From: JAYZDF01 sp036337945
Lineage (GTDB): Bacteria > Myxococcota > Kuafuiibacteriia > Kuafuiibacteriales > Kuafuiibacteriaceae
Direction of reading: 5' to 3'
NCBI GenBank assembly: GCA_036337945.1
Contig: JAYZDF010000103.1
Location: 1-38,633 of the forward strand
Length of the DNA: 38,633 nucleotides
Both the position numbers and the translations under genes were made by a program. The notes under the pieces were generated by a model. It ran no database searches. It was not told the DNA's origin and worked only from the letters and a program-made list of their open reading frames with translations. Positions 1-8,562 of the stretch are shown one piece after another. How positions within the stretch are numbered: the stretch's first letter is position 1; each line of letters begins with the position of its first letter.

Positions 1-97
1 GAAGACCGCGAAGAAGAAGACCGCGAAGAAGAAGACCGCGAAGAAGAAGACCGCGAAGAAGAAGACCGCGAAGAAGAAGACCGCGAAGAAGAAGACC
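1..97. repeat. 15-bp tandem repeat, six copies plus a partial copy
   Basis: The unit gaagaccgcgaagaa is repeated six times without any difference from base 1 to 90 and then breaks down after seven more bases. The array probably continues to the left, because the window edge cuts it. A 15-base unit keeps the reading frame, so copy-number changes would add or remove five residues in the encoded protein. The perfect identity suggests recent expansion or slippage. Confidence 0.95.
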
Positions 98-106
98 CCG
101 CGGTAA
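2..106 (+). CDS. C-terminal tail of a Lys/Thr/Ala-repeat protein (partial, 5' end outside window)
   Basis: Read from base 2, the tandem repeat encodes six KTAKK pentapeptides followed by KTPR and a TAA stop at 104-106. Lysine-rich KTAKK-type tails are known from histone H1-like and other nucleic-acid-binding bacterial proteins, so DNA or RNA binding is a reasonable inference for the missing body of the protein. All three forward frames are open across the repeat. The alternatives read EDREE repeats (stop at 121-123) and RPRRR repeats (stop at 111-113). I prefer KTAKK because it is a common natural tail composition and its stop falls just before the convergent kelch gene, 3 bases away. The rest of the gene is needed to settle the frame. 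Confidence 0.6.
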   Translation, partial: KTAKKKTAKKKTAKKKTAKKKTAKKKTAKKKTPR

Positions 107-109
107 TCG

Positions 110-1741
110 TTAGGGCTGCCTAAATGGAGATAGGATGTCCACAGTTGCTAGTGACGTCCCAAAATCATCTCCCAGTTCATGTTGTTTCCCTCCGACAATC
201 ATAATCTCGCCAGTGGGGAGATCGACAAAGGTGTGCTGGGCGCGAGGTGAGGACATTGTGACGATTCGGCTTGGACCAGAAAAACAGGAGGAAGTCGCCC
301 CACCGGTCAAATCCTTGAGACCAACAACTTCGGTGTGATTCGTGGGTATTCCATCACTGAGCCGACCACCAATGAGGTAGGCTTGAGAACCAACTACTGA
401 GGCGGTGTGAAAGCCTCTTTCTTCCTGCATGTCGTCACTGCAAAGCTTCAGGACAGAGTTCTGCGTCGCGTTATACTCCCAGATCTCGACCTTGCGGCTT
501 GAGTTGATCGGACGAGGTCCCTGAGGCGCCGCTTCCGCGACTGAGTCGTAACCGCCCGCGAACATAACTTGCCCCGACGGCATCAGGGTTGCGGAATGAA
601 AAATAGGACCGATCGCTGCTTGAGTTTGGCCGTTGTTTGGCGCACTGACCGCGATTTGATTGTCTGCAAACGACAGCATTTCGAACTCTCGTACGACACC
701 ATTTTTATTATATCCACCAGCGATTAAGATGTCTCGCCCTGAAGCGAGCAAGGTTGCGCTATGACCAAACCGAGCATTACTCATTTCTTCGGGGCCAAGG
801 AGCCCTTCCGAACCGAACGACAAGAAGCCATTAGAGGTTGGGTCGAACACGGCTAATTTCGAAATATAGGTGTGACGGGTCTCGTCGGGCGGACCCGAAG
901 CAACCAATACGCGTCCCCCAATCAACACAACCCGGCCATCAGCTAACTTTACAGCTTTATGTCCGGTTCGAGGTTCAGGCATCCTGATGACCTCAGATAC
1001 AGCTCTTCCCTCTGGCGTGATTGAGATGACCAACGCGGACGCCAGTGCTTCTTTACTCGCGTTCGTGATTGCCTCTCCGCCCGTGATGAGAACTCGCTGA
1101 TCGTCGAGCAAAGTTGCGGTGTGAAACGCACGCTGAGCACCAGCACGTAATTCACCTATAATTTCAAATTGGCCGGTCGCTGGGTCATAGAATTCGATAG
1201 ATCGTCGATATTCGATGAGTCCGTTACCGATAGTTTCTCCGCCTACAATTAGCACTTTTTTATTAGCGGGCAGATAAGTAGCACTCGCACCAGTTCTTGC
1301 AACGCGCATTTCAGTACAGTTGATTGGATTTGCAAGATCAGTCGTTCGGTAAAACTGATCAACGAGCGCGAACGGAATGTTCACAGATAGGATTTCGCTT
1401 GCTGTGGTAGTATCATTCGGAATGGACCATCCAATTCCAGCAATTGGATTTTCGTGAGAACCAACATGTCCGGTCACCAACAGACTAAAGTCTTCAACAA
1501 GCGGCAGGACCAATCCCTGGGACTGTTTCGCATCTGTTGTCTGGATGGAACTCAAGCCTTGAGAATCAATGCCCGTACCTCTCGGCTCAAACCTTAGAAA
1601 GTCCACTTGGTCCAGACCGACCTGGTTGCACGGATTAATCAAAGTTGTCTCAATCTGAGGAGCCTGAGAACACGCAATCAGTGAACAAAGGCCGACCGAG
1701 AGCTTGGTTTGATAATTCCGTCTACTCACTAAAAACTTCAT
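110..1741 (-). CDS. Kelch-repeat lipoprotein, copy 1
   Basis: The protein has 543 residues. The N-terminus is a lipoprotein signal peptide with a lipobox ending in LIAC, so Cys24 would be lipidated; the following Ser fits outer-membrane retention. The body carries about seven kelch motifs, each with a hydrophobic stretch ending in a double glycine such as VLIVGG, VLITGG, VVLIGG, ILIAGG and MIVGG, often preceded by an R-x-x-H-T/S turn. This predicts a beta-propeller facing the periplasm or cell surface. It is a paralogue of the gene immediately upstream: both share an N-terminal NPCNQ/QPCNQ segment and an LLVTGH motif. The ATG shares one base with the upstream stop (TAATG), so translation is probably coupled. 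The ligand is unknown; kelch propellers can bind protein or carbohydrate. Confidence 0.85.
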   Translation of the reverse strand: MKFLVSRRNYQTKLSVGLCSLIACSQAPQIETTLINPCNQVGLDQVDFLRFEPRGTGIDSQGLSSIQTTDAKQSQGLVLPLVEDFSLLVTGHVGSHENPIAGIGWSIPNDTTTASEILSVNIPFALVDQFYRTTDLANPINCTEMRVARTGASATYLPANKKVLIVGGETIGNGLIEYRRSIEFYDPATGQFEIIGELRAGAQRAFHTATLLDDQRVLITGGEAITNASKEALASALVISITPEGRAVSEVIRMPEPRTGHKAVKLADGRVVLIGGRVLVASGPPDETRHTYISKLAVFDPTSNGFLSFGSEGLLGPEEMSNARFGHSATLLASGRDILIAGGYNKNGVVREFEMLSFADNQIAVSAPNNGQTQAAIGPIFHSATLMPSGQVMFAGGYDSVAEAAPQGPRPINSSRKVEIWEYNATQNSVLKLCSDDMQEERGFHTASVVGSQAYLIGGRLSDGIPTNHTEVVGLKDLTGGATSSCFSGPSRIVTMSSPRAQHTFVDLPTGEIMIVGGKQHELGDDFGTSLATVDILSPFRQP

Positions 1742-3384
1742 TAGAACTCCACTAAATTTCTGGCAGGAGAGAATACTTCGCTTGAGGTTAGGGACTGGGT
1801 GGAGTCGTTACTCTGAGTGATTCCTCCCACCAGCAAAAGCTCGCCCGAAGGTAAGACTGTCGAAGAGTGTCCCGCGCGACTATCCGACATACCCAGCAAG
1901 GTAGGGGCCTGGGCGAAACATTTTCCACCAATATTATCCGCTAAATATACCAACTCTGCGGTGTTCGTGGTTGCACCCGTTAGCGTGTGCCCCCCGATAA
2001 AAACGGCCCTGCGCCCAGAAATTCCAGATGTATGGTGACCACGTTCTCTGCTCATTTGGTCATCACATACTCGAGTGAGCTGGCTTGGACCACCGGCAAA
2101 CAATTCCGCGAAGCGCCACATCTCTACCGTCTTTTGCGAGTTTGAAACCGTAGTGATTTCTACTTGGCCTCTTGGGTCAGCATCTAGTGTCTCAAGATAT
2201 CCACCGGAAAGCAGTACAGTATCTGCAGAGACCCTTAGGGCGGAGTGAAAAATCGGTGCAGCTTGTATTGTAGCCGTTGCGGTAATCGTGATTTCGTCTC
2301 CCGTTACTTCGAGAATGTCCAACGAACGTTGCGGACCATCTTGATTGAAGCCTCCAGCAACAAAAACAGTGTTTCCGTCACCCAAAACAAGGGTCGAATG
2401 CCCATAGCGTGGGACAGTCATTTCGACGAGACTTCCCGATTGAGGGTCCGCAGGGCTAATGAATTGGCCGTCTACCGGGTCGTACACTTCAACGTCCGCG
2501 AGATAAAAGTGGTCTTCTGGTGAAATTGCATCAGGATTTAGCTGCCTGCCTCCCACGAGAAGGATACGACCATCTTTAAGCGCTACCGTAGTATGACCGG
2601 TTCGCGGCTTACGCATATTTACAGGGTTTGAGACGGTTACGCGTTCTGAGTTTTCTCTAGGTTTGACCGTGAATGCTGTGCGACGTGCGATAGTTTGGAT
2701 GCCATCCTCCCCTACCCCTCCCGTAATTAGAACACGGCCATCAGACAGTAAATCAGCGCGATGGAAAGCACGAGCGAGGTCAAGTTTTATCTCTCCTACC
2801 TCAGAAAATAAGCCGGTCGATGGGTCAAACATTTCAATTGCTCTACGATATTTCGGAGCAGCTTGCCCCAAAGCTATACCCCCGACGATCAGAACTTTGC
2901 CCACCGTTGGAAGATAAGTCGCAGAAGCGCCATATCGGGGGTTTTTCATTTCCGTAAAACTTGTTGGCTCGGACAAATTTGTTGTCTTGTAGAATTCATC
3001 GACAAGGGCGAAAGGTACATTGATCGCTACTGGGGCAGTCGGTGTCGCCTGGGACAAATCGATTACCGGGGAGATGCCGATACCTGCAGTTGGACTATTG
3101 TACGTCTCACGATGTCCCGTAACGAGGAGCTGAAAGTCGCCGGCAAGTGGCAGCGGTATGGGTGACGTCAAAGGCTTCTCAACAGGATAAACCGACGTGA
3201 GGTCCCGCGATTCTATATCCTGTCCCGTTGGAACAAAGCGGAGATAGTCGAGTTGTTTCAGAGGTTCCTGGTTGCACGGTTGCACTATGTTTACCTCGAC
3301 ACTCACAGGGTCAGAGCAACCCACAGAAGAAGCAAATAAAGTGGTCACAGAAGTAATGAGGAAAGCGGTTCTTATAGCTACCAC
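1741..3384 (-). CDS. Kelch-repeat lipoprotein, copy 2
   Basis: This is a 547-residue paralogue of the gene downstream. The signal peptide ends in a VGC lipobox (Cys23) followed by Ser. Repeated kelch signatures (VLIVGG, VLITGG, ILLVGG, VFVAGG, VLLSGG, LLLVGG) run from about residue 155 to the C-terminus and predict a seven-bladed propeller. The start is GTG and overlaps the 3' end of the PEGA gene by 7 bases, while the 3' end overlaps copy 1 by one base, so the three genes should be co-transcribed. The pair looks like a tandem duplication that has since diverged. The function is unknown; an envelope binding or scaffold role is inferred only from fold and lipidation. Confidence 0.85.
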   Translation of the reverse strand: MVAIRTAFLITSVTTLFASSVGCSDPVSVEVNIVQPCNQEPLKQLDYLRFVPTGQDIESRDLTSVYPVEKPLTSPIPLPLAGDFQLLVTGHRETYNSPTAGIGISPVIDLSQATPTAPVAINVPFALVDEFYKTTNLSEPTSFTEMKNPRYGASATYLPTVGKVLIVGGIALGQAAPKYRRAIEMFDPSTGLFSEVGEIKLDLARAFHRADLLSDGRVLITGGVGEDGIQTIARRTAFTVKPRENSERVTVSNPVNMRKPRTGHTTVALKDGRILLVGGRQLNPDAISPEDHFYLADVEVYDPVDGQFISPADPQSGSLVEMTVPRYGHSTLVLGDGNTVFVAGGFNQDGPQRSLDILEVTGDEITITATATIQAAPIFHSALRVSADTVLLSGGYLETLDADPRGQVEITTVSNSQKTVEMWRFAELFAGGPSQLTRVCDDQMSRERGHHTSGISGRRAVFIGGHTLTGATTNTAELVYLADNIGGKCFAQAPTLLGMSDSRAGHSSTVLPSGELLLVGGITQSNDSTQSLTSSEVFSPARNLVEF

Positions 3385-5105
3385 CGGATTGTCAGCTCCC
3401 CTTCACTGCTAGAAGTATCGCTCAAGCCTAAATACAAGCCTGTGCCTCCGGCACCGGCTACGGCGACGCCGACGGCGACCCAAATCCACCACATGGAGTC
3501 ACCACGTTCCTCTTCTTCAGGCGCTTGCCTTTTGAAGATTGAGGAATCTTTCCTCGGAAGAAATGGCTTATCTTCATTTTCTTCGGTCGCGATTTTTGTA
3601 CGAACCTTCGGGAGTTCATCCGTTTCGTCTTTTGGTACAACGCGTTCCTTCGGAGGCGCTACGATCGTCTTCGTCTCGTCTTTCGGAACAATAGACGACG
3701 GGTTGGAACCGTAAATATCCTCTTCTTCGGCTTTAGGAGAGGCTAAGGGCCGACGCCCGCCAGAAGAGGTGTCATTTCTCGCTACTTGTGTTGGCGGCGG
3801 CGGCGGAATTGAGCTGGATGCTGTCGGCGCTTTCATGGGCCTCGGTGCAGCAGCAACTGTTCGCATTCGTGCCGCTTGCGTTCCCGCCATAACGGCTCTG
3901 CGGCTTCGTTTAGAAGTCAGATCTAATTTAGGGTCTAATCTGAACTTAGCTGCTGTAATCTTTTTACTCAGAGGGTCTTCTCCCTGACTTTGTTCGCGAA
4001 TGTCATCGGCGAGCTTGTAGACTTCGATTTGTGCGGTGAGTAAATCGAGATCGAAAGCCACTGAAGTCATACGACCAACATCCCCGGTTTTCACGTTAAC
4101 CAATACCGAGTGAACGTTGTACGCGGTACGGGACTTATTGATTCCTCCGACCAAGACGAAGTCGACTTTTCTCCTTCGTCCGACGGATTGAACTTGGGCG
4201 ACGTGGCTGCGCGTCACTTCGTTGATGCTCACGGCGCCCACCAGACCCGAAGTTTCAGCGGGTGCAGATGCGGCTTCCGCTTCATCGGCTTCACCGAGAT
4301 TGACTGCAATGGTCTTTCGTGACCGAACCAAGAGCCTCTTTACGATGGGATCCTCACCCGGGCTTTGTGCGCGAACCCAGTGATTCCCGGGTAAGACGTC
4401 TTTGAGTAAAAGGGGTGACTTACCCATGGGACGGCCATCGAGGAAAATTTGTGCATTTTTACCGGATTTGATTTCTAACCGTGCTCGTGGACGGCGCAGA
4501 ACGTTAAATTTGGCCCTTTCATACGAACGGATGAAAATCGGAGGATAATTCGTGGGGCTGAGTTTCCTCTGCGGCGCATAATGAATAGCCTTTGACAAAT
4601 TATCGTCGGCCTCGTCTTCTTCTCCATCTTGGAAATATGCAGTCGCCAAGAGGATGTGGGCCTCGGATAACATCGCCAGGTCACTGATTGATTCACCGTT
4701 CCCGTCGATATAGCGAATCGCTTTTTTCAAAACCCGAATCGTGTCTTCAATTTCCTGATCTTCAAGAAGAGTTCTGCCTTTCGAAAGCAACTCAAGGGCT
4801 TTGTCGTTCGCCTCTGCGTTGAACTTTCGCCCCTTCGTTTCGTTCGACCCAGCAGCGCCAGAGTTGGACCCACCTAATTTCTGGATACTGTCCGAGCCCT
4901 CGAGCACTGGTACGCCCGATGACTCGAGTTCGGCGCCAACCAAGTTGGTGGTTTGGTCGAGGATATCAGTGGAGGTCTCCTCGCCAATCGCCTGATAAGG
5001 CAGAACTAGGATCTTGGGCTTTTTTTGGGCCTTGGAAGGTTGCGCAGAAGTGAGCGCAAAAATCGCGAACGCGACTGCACCCAACCTGTTGAAATTGCCG
5101 CACAT
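3378..5105 (-). CDS. PEGA-domain envelope protein with C-terminal membrane anchor
   Basis: The protein has 575 residues. A signal peptide (residues 1-26, ending SKA-Q) is followed by a CsgG/TolB-like start segment with KILVLPY. A helical region at about 95-200 looks TPR-like (RTLLEDQEIEDTIRVLKKAI and an ILLATAYFQDG helix pair). A PEGA domain lies at about 208-260 (RARLEIKSG, FLDGRPMGKSP, LPGNHWVRA). Next come an alpha/beta segment, a low-complexity Pro/Lys/Glu-rich linker with PPPPP, and a transmembrane helix at about 540-560 that leaves a short tail. PEGA domains are common in surface and S-layer-associated proteins of Myxococcota-like bacteria. It heads the three-gene minus-strand unit with the kelch lipoproteins, which suggests a shared envelope role. 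No catalytic motif was seen. Confidence 0.75.
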   Translation of the reverse strand: MCGNFNRLGAVAFAIFALTSAQPSKAQKKPKILVLPYQAIGEETSTDILDQTTNLVGAELESSGVPVLEGSDSIQKLGGSNSGAAGSNETKGRKFNAEANDKALELLSKGRTLLEDQEIEDTIRVLKKAIRYIDGNGESISDLAMLSEAHILLATAYFQDGEEDEADDNLSKAIHYAPQRKLSPTNYPPIFIRSYERAKFNVLRRPRARLEIKSGKNAQIFLDGRPMGKSPLLLKDVLPGNHWVRAQSPGEDPIVKRLLVRSRKTIAVNLGEADEAEAASAPAETSGLVGAVSINEVTRSHVAQVQSVGRRRKVDFVLVGGINKSRTAYNVHSVLVNVKTGDVGRMTSVAFDLDLLTAQIEVYKLADDIREQSQGEDPLSKKITAAKFRLDPKLDLTSKRSRRAVMAGTQAARMRTVAAAPRPMKAPTASSSIPPPPPTQVARNDTSSGGRRPLASPKAEEEDIYGSNPSSIVPKDETKTIVAPPKERVVPKDETDELPKVRTKIATEENEDKPFLPRKDSSIFKRQAPEEEERGDSMWWIWVAVGVAVAGAGGTGLYLGLSDTSSSEGELTIRW

Positions 5106-5167
5106 ATGACAACGCTCTTCTCACTTGGACCAGCATTCGTCCAGCGCGTTTTTCAGAAAGTCGAAGG

Positions 5168-5185
5168 ACAGAAACGCTTTTCTGT
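5168..5185. promoter_or_regulatory. Inverted repeat upstream of the PEGA-kelch genes
   Basis: Arms ACAGAAA and TTTCTGT are a perfect 7-bp inverted repeat around a 4-base loop. The repeat lies in the 138-base gap between the engB stop and the PEGA start, 63 bases upstream of that start. No T-run follows on either strand, so it does not look like an intrinsic terminator. It could be an operator. A repeat of this size can also occur by chance in a gap this long. Confidence 0.3.
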
Positions 5186-5243
5186 ATCCGACCTGACGAT
5201 AGACATTGAGCTTAGAGCGCATCCTTCCGTGAATACACGAGTT

Positions 5244-5852
5244 TTATTGTTCGGCGATCGCAATCAGGCGGTTACGCAAGTCCTGCACTCCTAGTTGGTC
5301 AAGGCTGCTACACACGAGGGTATTGTTTCTTGGAATCGACAGTTTCGCCGCGAGCGACTGAATTTTGGGCTTACGTTTCGATTTTGGAAGTTTGTCAGCC
5401 TTGGTGCCAACCAAGAGCACTTTGTGACCGAGACCCTCTATCTCCACATTTTCTTTGCTACCTGAAAGCCAACGATGGACTTCTAGGTCTTCTGATTCTA
5501 TTTCTCTACGTAAATCAACCAGTTGTAAAACAGCGCGTAACGGCTTCCGCTCGGAAAGGTATGTTTCAAGAAGGGTATACCAGGACCTTCGAACGGGACG
5601 TGGTGCCCGAGCAAACCCGTACCCGGGGAGGTCAGCCAAGACGAATTCAAAGTCGCCGCCGTGGATCTTGAAGAAGTTTACGAGCTGCGTACGGCCGGGT
5701 GTTTTTGATGTGCGGGCAATATTTGCCCCCGCAAGTTTGTTAAGGAGGCTGCTTTTGCCAACATTCGATCGGCCAACGAACGCAAATTCCGGAAGATTTG
5801 TTTTTGGGAAACCCGCGGCATTTGCCGCAGAAGTGATGAATTCTGAGTGCAT
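5244..5852 (-). CDS. engB: Ribosome-biogenesis GTPase EngB (YihA/YsxC)
   Basis: At 202 residues it has the usual length of EngB, a TRAFAC-class GTPase needed for late assembly of the 50S ribosomal subunit in the cytoplasm. G1 is GRSNVGKS (27-34), G3 is DLPGYG (74-79) and G4 is TKAD (150-153); SSLDQLG near the C-terminus is the likely G5 region. The RTSKTPGRTQ switch I segment follows G1. It begins with ATG and faces ccmE divergently across a 157-base gap. The PEGA-kelch genes lie downstream on the same strand after 138 bases, so they may or may not share its transcript. Confidence 0.95.
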   Translation of the reverse strand: MHSEFITSAANAAGFPKTNLPEFAFVGRSNVGKSSLLNKLAGANIARTSKTPGRTQLVNFFKIHGGDFEFVLADLPGYGFARAPRPVRRSWYTLLETYLSERKPLRAVLQLVDLRREIESEDLEVHRWLSGSKENVEIEGLGHKVLLVGTKADKLPKSKRKPKIQSLAAKLSIPRNNTLVCSSLDQLGVQDLRNRLIAIAEQ

Positions 5853-5929
5853 GTTGACAATTTTGCTCTACGGTAATTTCAAAGAGATGTCCAAGGTGGA
5901 TTCAATAACGATTCCAACTTGTTCTGTAC

Positions 5930-5964
5930 TTGGCATACCATAAGCCGTTGAGGCAGTATGCCAA
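5930..5964. promoter_or_regulatory. 9-bp inverted repeat in the engB/ccmE divergent gap
   Basis: TTGGCATAC (5930-5938) and GTATGCCAA (5956-5964) are perfect inverted arms separated by 17 bases. The element sits in the only upstream region of the long ccm operon, 45 bases before the ccmE ATG. Its size and spacing fit a dimeric repressor or activator site, or a hairpin in the ccmE leader RNA. No recognised regulator family is assigned. The match is longer than expected by chance in a 157-base gap, but binding is not shown. Confidence 0.4.
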
Positions 5965-6009
5965 TGCATTGTCGGACAGCGACTACGCTGGTTCGACGTA
6001 CGAGGTCAC

Positions 6010-6450
6010 ATGTCGCGTAAAGTATTACAGATCCTATTTTCCGTCGCACTCATCGGGACGTCTCTGACGTATCTGATCACCAACACAATGAGTGAAGAGA
6101 TGGAATATTTTCATCCCGCGGATGTCGTTATTGCGAAGGGTGCATCTTTGCAGGGGGAACGTTTTCGACTCGGAGGACATGTCGTAAAAAATTCTATCTT
6201 CCAGAAACCGGGAACGCAGGAATATCAGTTCAGCGTCAAACCTATCCCGCAAATGATGAAACATCCCGAAGCGGCCGACAAATCGGTGATTGTTCGGTAC
6301 ACCGGATTTCCACCGGATACGTTTAAGGACGATGCCGAAGTGATCGCAACGGGCACTCTTCAATCGGATGGAACATTCGTAGCGACGGAGTTGCTAGCGA
6401 AGTGTCCTTCGAAATACGAAGCAGAGGAAAAGAATAAGGGGACTTATTAG
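6010..6450 (+). CDS. ccmE: Haem chaperone CcmE, CXXXY variant
   Basis: The 146-residue protein has an N-terminal transmembrane anchor (about 6-23) and the periplasmic OB-fold of CcmE: RLGGHVV, VRYTGFPPDTF and a GTLQSDGTFVATELLAK strand pair. CcmE receives haem with CcmC/CcmAB and hands it to the CcmF/H ligase. Classic CcmE binds haem through His in HXXXY. Here the motif is C132-P-S-K-Y136, the CXXXY form described in the System I* type of Desulfovibrio and archaea. GAGGT lies just before the ATG. It is the first gene of the ccm unit and is followed by ccmF after 3 bases. It diverges from engB. Confidence 0.93.
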   Translation: MSRKVLQILFSVALIGTSLTYLITNTMSEEMEYFHPADVVIAKGASLQGERFRLGGHVVKNSIFQKPGTQEYQFSVKPIPQMMKHPEAADKSVIVRYTGFPPDTFKDDAEVIATGTLQSDGTFVATELLAKCPSKYEAEEKNKGTY

Positions 6451-6453
6451 GTC

Positions 6454-8553
6454 ATGCCAAAACTTGGATATGTACTACTACTTCTAACGACACTCATTTG
6501 TGTATACACGGCAGCTGCCGCGGTCGTAGGCCATCACAAGGGGTCGAACCGCTTGGTCGAGAGCGCGAAGCAAGGCGTCTACGCCGTTTTTGGGCTCCTG
6601 ACTTGTGCCTCGCTCATTCTGATCTACCTTTTTGTTGTAGGCGATTACTCGGTCAAATACGTCCAGCACTACTCCGACCGCTCGATGCCACTGTTTTACA
6701 AGGCAACCGCAATGTGGGGTGGCCAAGACGGCTCCCTTCTGTTTTGGGTTTGGGTTATGTCGATTTGGGCAGCCATCGCGGTTTATCAGAACCGAGGGGA
6801 CCGCAACCGTGCGATTATGCCTTACACCATTGTGACAATGATGTGGGTGACGCTATTTTTCATGAGTCTACTCATCACAGTCACGAACCCGTTTGAAACC
6901 TATATGGGAGCAGCTCCCACTGATGGTCGCGGACTCAATCCGCTGCTTCAGAATGCCTATATGGTGACTCATCCGCCTTCTTTATATCTTGGTTACATTG
7001 GATGGACGATTCCCTTCTGCTTCGCCATTGGCGCCCTCGCCCACGGCAAGCTTGATTATACTTGGATAGATTCAATGCGGCGATGGTGCTTAGTGGCGTG
7101 GGTTTGCTTATCGGTAGGGCTGGCGCTCGGCGGTCTGTGGGCTTACGAAGAGTTGGGCTGGGGCGGTTACTGGGCCTGGGATCCGGTGGAAAACGCAGCT
7201 TTCATGCCTTGGCTAACAGGAACAGCATTTATCCACTCGATTCAGGTGCAAGAACGTCGAGGCATATTCAAAATCTGGAATCTGTTGCTGATCGTCATCA
7301 CTTTCGTACTTACGTTGTTAGGGACGATGATGACCCGGTCCGGTATTGTTGAATCTGTGCACGCCTTCGCACAATCAGACATCGGTGACTTCTTCTTGTC
7401 GTTTCTTTTCGTAACCCTCGCAATCTCTGTTGCTCTCATATTTTATCGGTGGAAAGCGCTCGAAGCAAAACAAGGCTTAGAATCGGTTGTGAGCCGAGAA
7501 TTCGCCTTCTTGATCAACAACTGGGTGCTTCTATTTGCCGCCTTCATGGTTACCTTCGCGACGCTCTTTCCGTCGCTTTTCAAAGCGGTAACCAGCAATG
7601 AGATTAATGTAGGTCCAGCATTTTACAATCTGTGGATGATTCCCGTCGGACTTTTGCTCCTTTCCTTGACCGGAATCGGGCCGCTTTTGTCCTGGAGAAA
7701 GTCGACCGCGCGCACGATATTTAACCAGTTTGTAGCGCCTGCTTCGGTCGGAATTATCACCTTTGGTGCTGCTATATTGCTCTCGATCAACGTGTATGGC
7801 TCATCCACCTTCATTACGCCGTCTTATCTGCCCTCAGGCGAAGGATACGCAGCTCTGACTCTCGGCCTATGTGGATTCGTTACCGCCACAATCGTTCAGG
7901 AATTCTGGCGGGGAACTCGAATCCGCGCCAAGAATACGAACGAAGCGTTGTTTGCCGCCTTCATCAGCCTCACATCCAAAGCGAAGCGGCGCTACGGCGG
8001 ATACATCGTGCATTTTGGCGTGATGCTTATGTTTGTAGGATTTGCGGGCGAGGCTTTCAAAGAAGAAAAGCAGGAAATCATGGCCCAAGGCCAAAAGGTA
8101 AAGATCAATAACTACGACGTTCAATTCGACCGTTTGGTTTATGAAGATGATGGCCAGAAAAATGCAGTCACTGCGCATCTCTCGCTGTTTAGAGCTGGAA
8201 CGAATGAAAAATTGGGAACGTTGACCCCTGCCAAGTGGTTTTATCGCAAACCAGAGGAGCAAGTAACAACGGAAGTGGACAAGTACTTATCCATTGCCGG
8301 AGACGTGTACTTGGTGCTTGGCGCGTACGATGCCAAGGCAAATACGGCGTCGCTTCAATTGAAGTTTAATCCTCTCGTCAATTTTGTGTGGCTTGGTTGC
8401 GCTTTCCTCATGTTTGGGTTTGCAGTCGCTGTGTGGCCAAATAAAACGTCCGCAGTCGAAAAATACGCCCCGAAACGCCAGTGGATGAGATTGTCTGCTG
8501 GATGGGCCAGTTTCCTCTTGAGTATACTTGCCCTGGTACTCGCAGTAACTTAG
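6454..8553 (+). CDS. ccmF: Cytochrome c haem lyase subunit CcmF
   Basis: This large integral membrane protein (699 residues, many hydrophobic helices) carries the haem-handling WWD domain at about 228-254 (LWAYEELGWGGYWAWDPVEN). Periplasmic His residues that flank the haem are present as H173 (VTHPPS) and H303 (SVHAFAQ). The helix His residues expected to ligate the resident b-haem are H261 and H520 (GYIVHFG). CcmF joins haem from CcmE to CXXCH cysteines of apocytochromes at the outer face of the inner membrane. The C-terminal periplasmic segment and final helices (about 640-660 and 680-698) match the family. It lies between ccmE and a ccmH-like gene with gaps of 3 and 9 bases. Confidence 0.96.
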   Translation: MPKLGYVLLLLTTLICVYTAAAAVVGHHKGSNRLVESAKQGVYAVFGLLTCASLILIYLFVVGDYSVKYVQHYSDRSMPLFYKATAMWGGQDGSLLFWVWVMSIWAAIAVYQNRGDRNRAIMPYTIVTMMWVTLFFMSLLITVTNPFETYMGAAPTDGRGLNPLLQNAYMVTHPPSLYLGYIGWTIPFCFAIGALAHGKLDYTWIDSMRRWCLVAWVCLSVGLALGGLWAYEELGWGGYWAWDPVENAAFMPWLTGTAFIHSIQVQERRGIFKIWNLLLIVITFVLTLLGTMMTRSGIVESVHAFAQSDIGDFFLSFLFVTLAISVALIFYRWKALEAKQGLESVVSREFAFLINNWVLLFAAFMVTFATLFPSLFKAVTSNEINVGPAFYNLWMIPVGLLLLSLTGIGPLLSWRKSTARTIFNQFVAPASVGIITFGAAILLSINVYGSSTFITPSYLPSGEGYAALTLGLCGFVTATIVQEFWRGTRIRAKNTNEALFAAFISLTSKAKRRYGGYIVHFGVMLMFVGFAGEAFKEEKQEIMAQGQKVKINNYDVQFDRLVYEDDGQKNAVTAHLSLFRAGTNEKLGTLTPAKWFYRKPEEQVTTEVDKYLSIAGDVYLVLGAYDAKANTASLQLKFNPLVNFVWLGCAFLMFGFAVAVWPNKTSAVEKYAPKRQWMRLSAGWASFLLSILALVLAVT

Positions 8554-8562
8554 GACATATTT

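Noticed and set aside
1..97. CRISPR-like array
   Set aside because: The 15-bp units are contiguous with no spacers and encode a regular pentapeptide, so this is a coding tandem repeat.
5854..5859. TTGACA as a -35 element for ccmE
   Set aside because: No acceptable -10 box lies 16-18 bases downstream; the best AT-rich hexamer is only 14 bases away.
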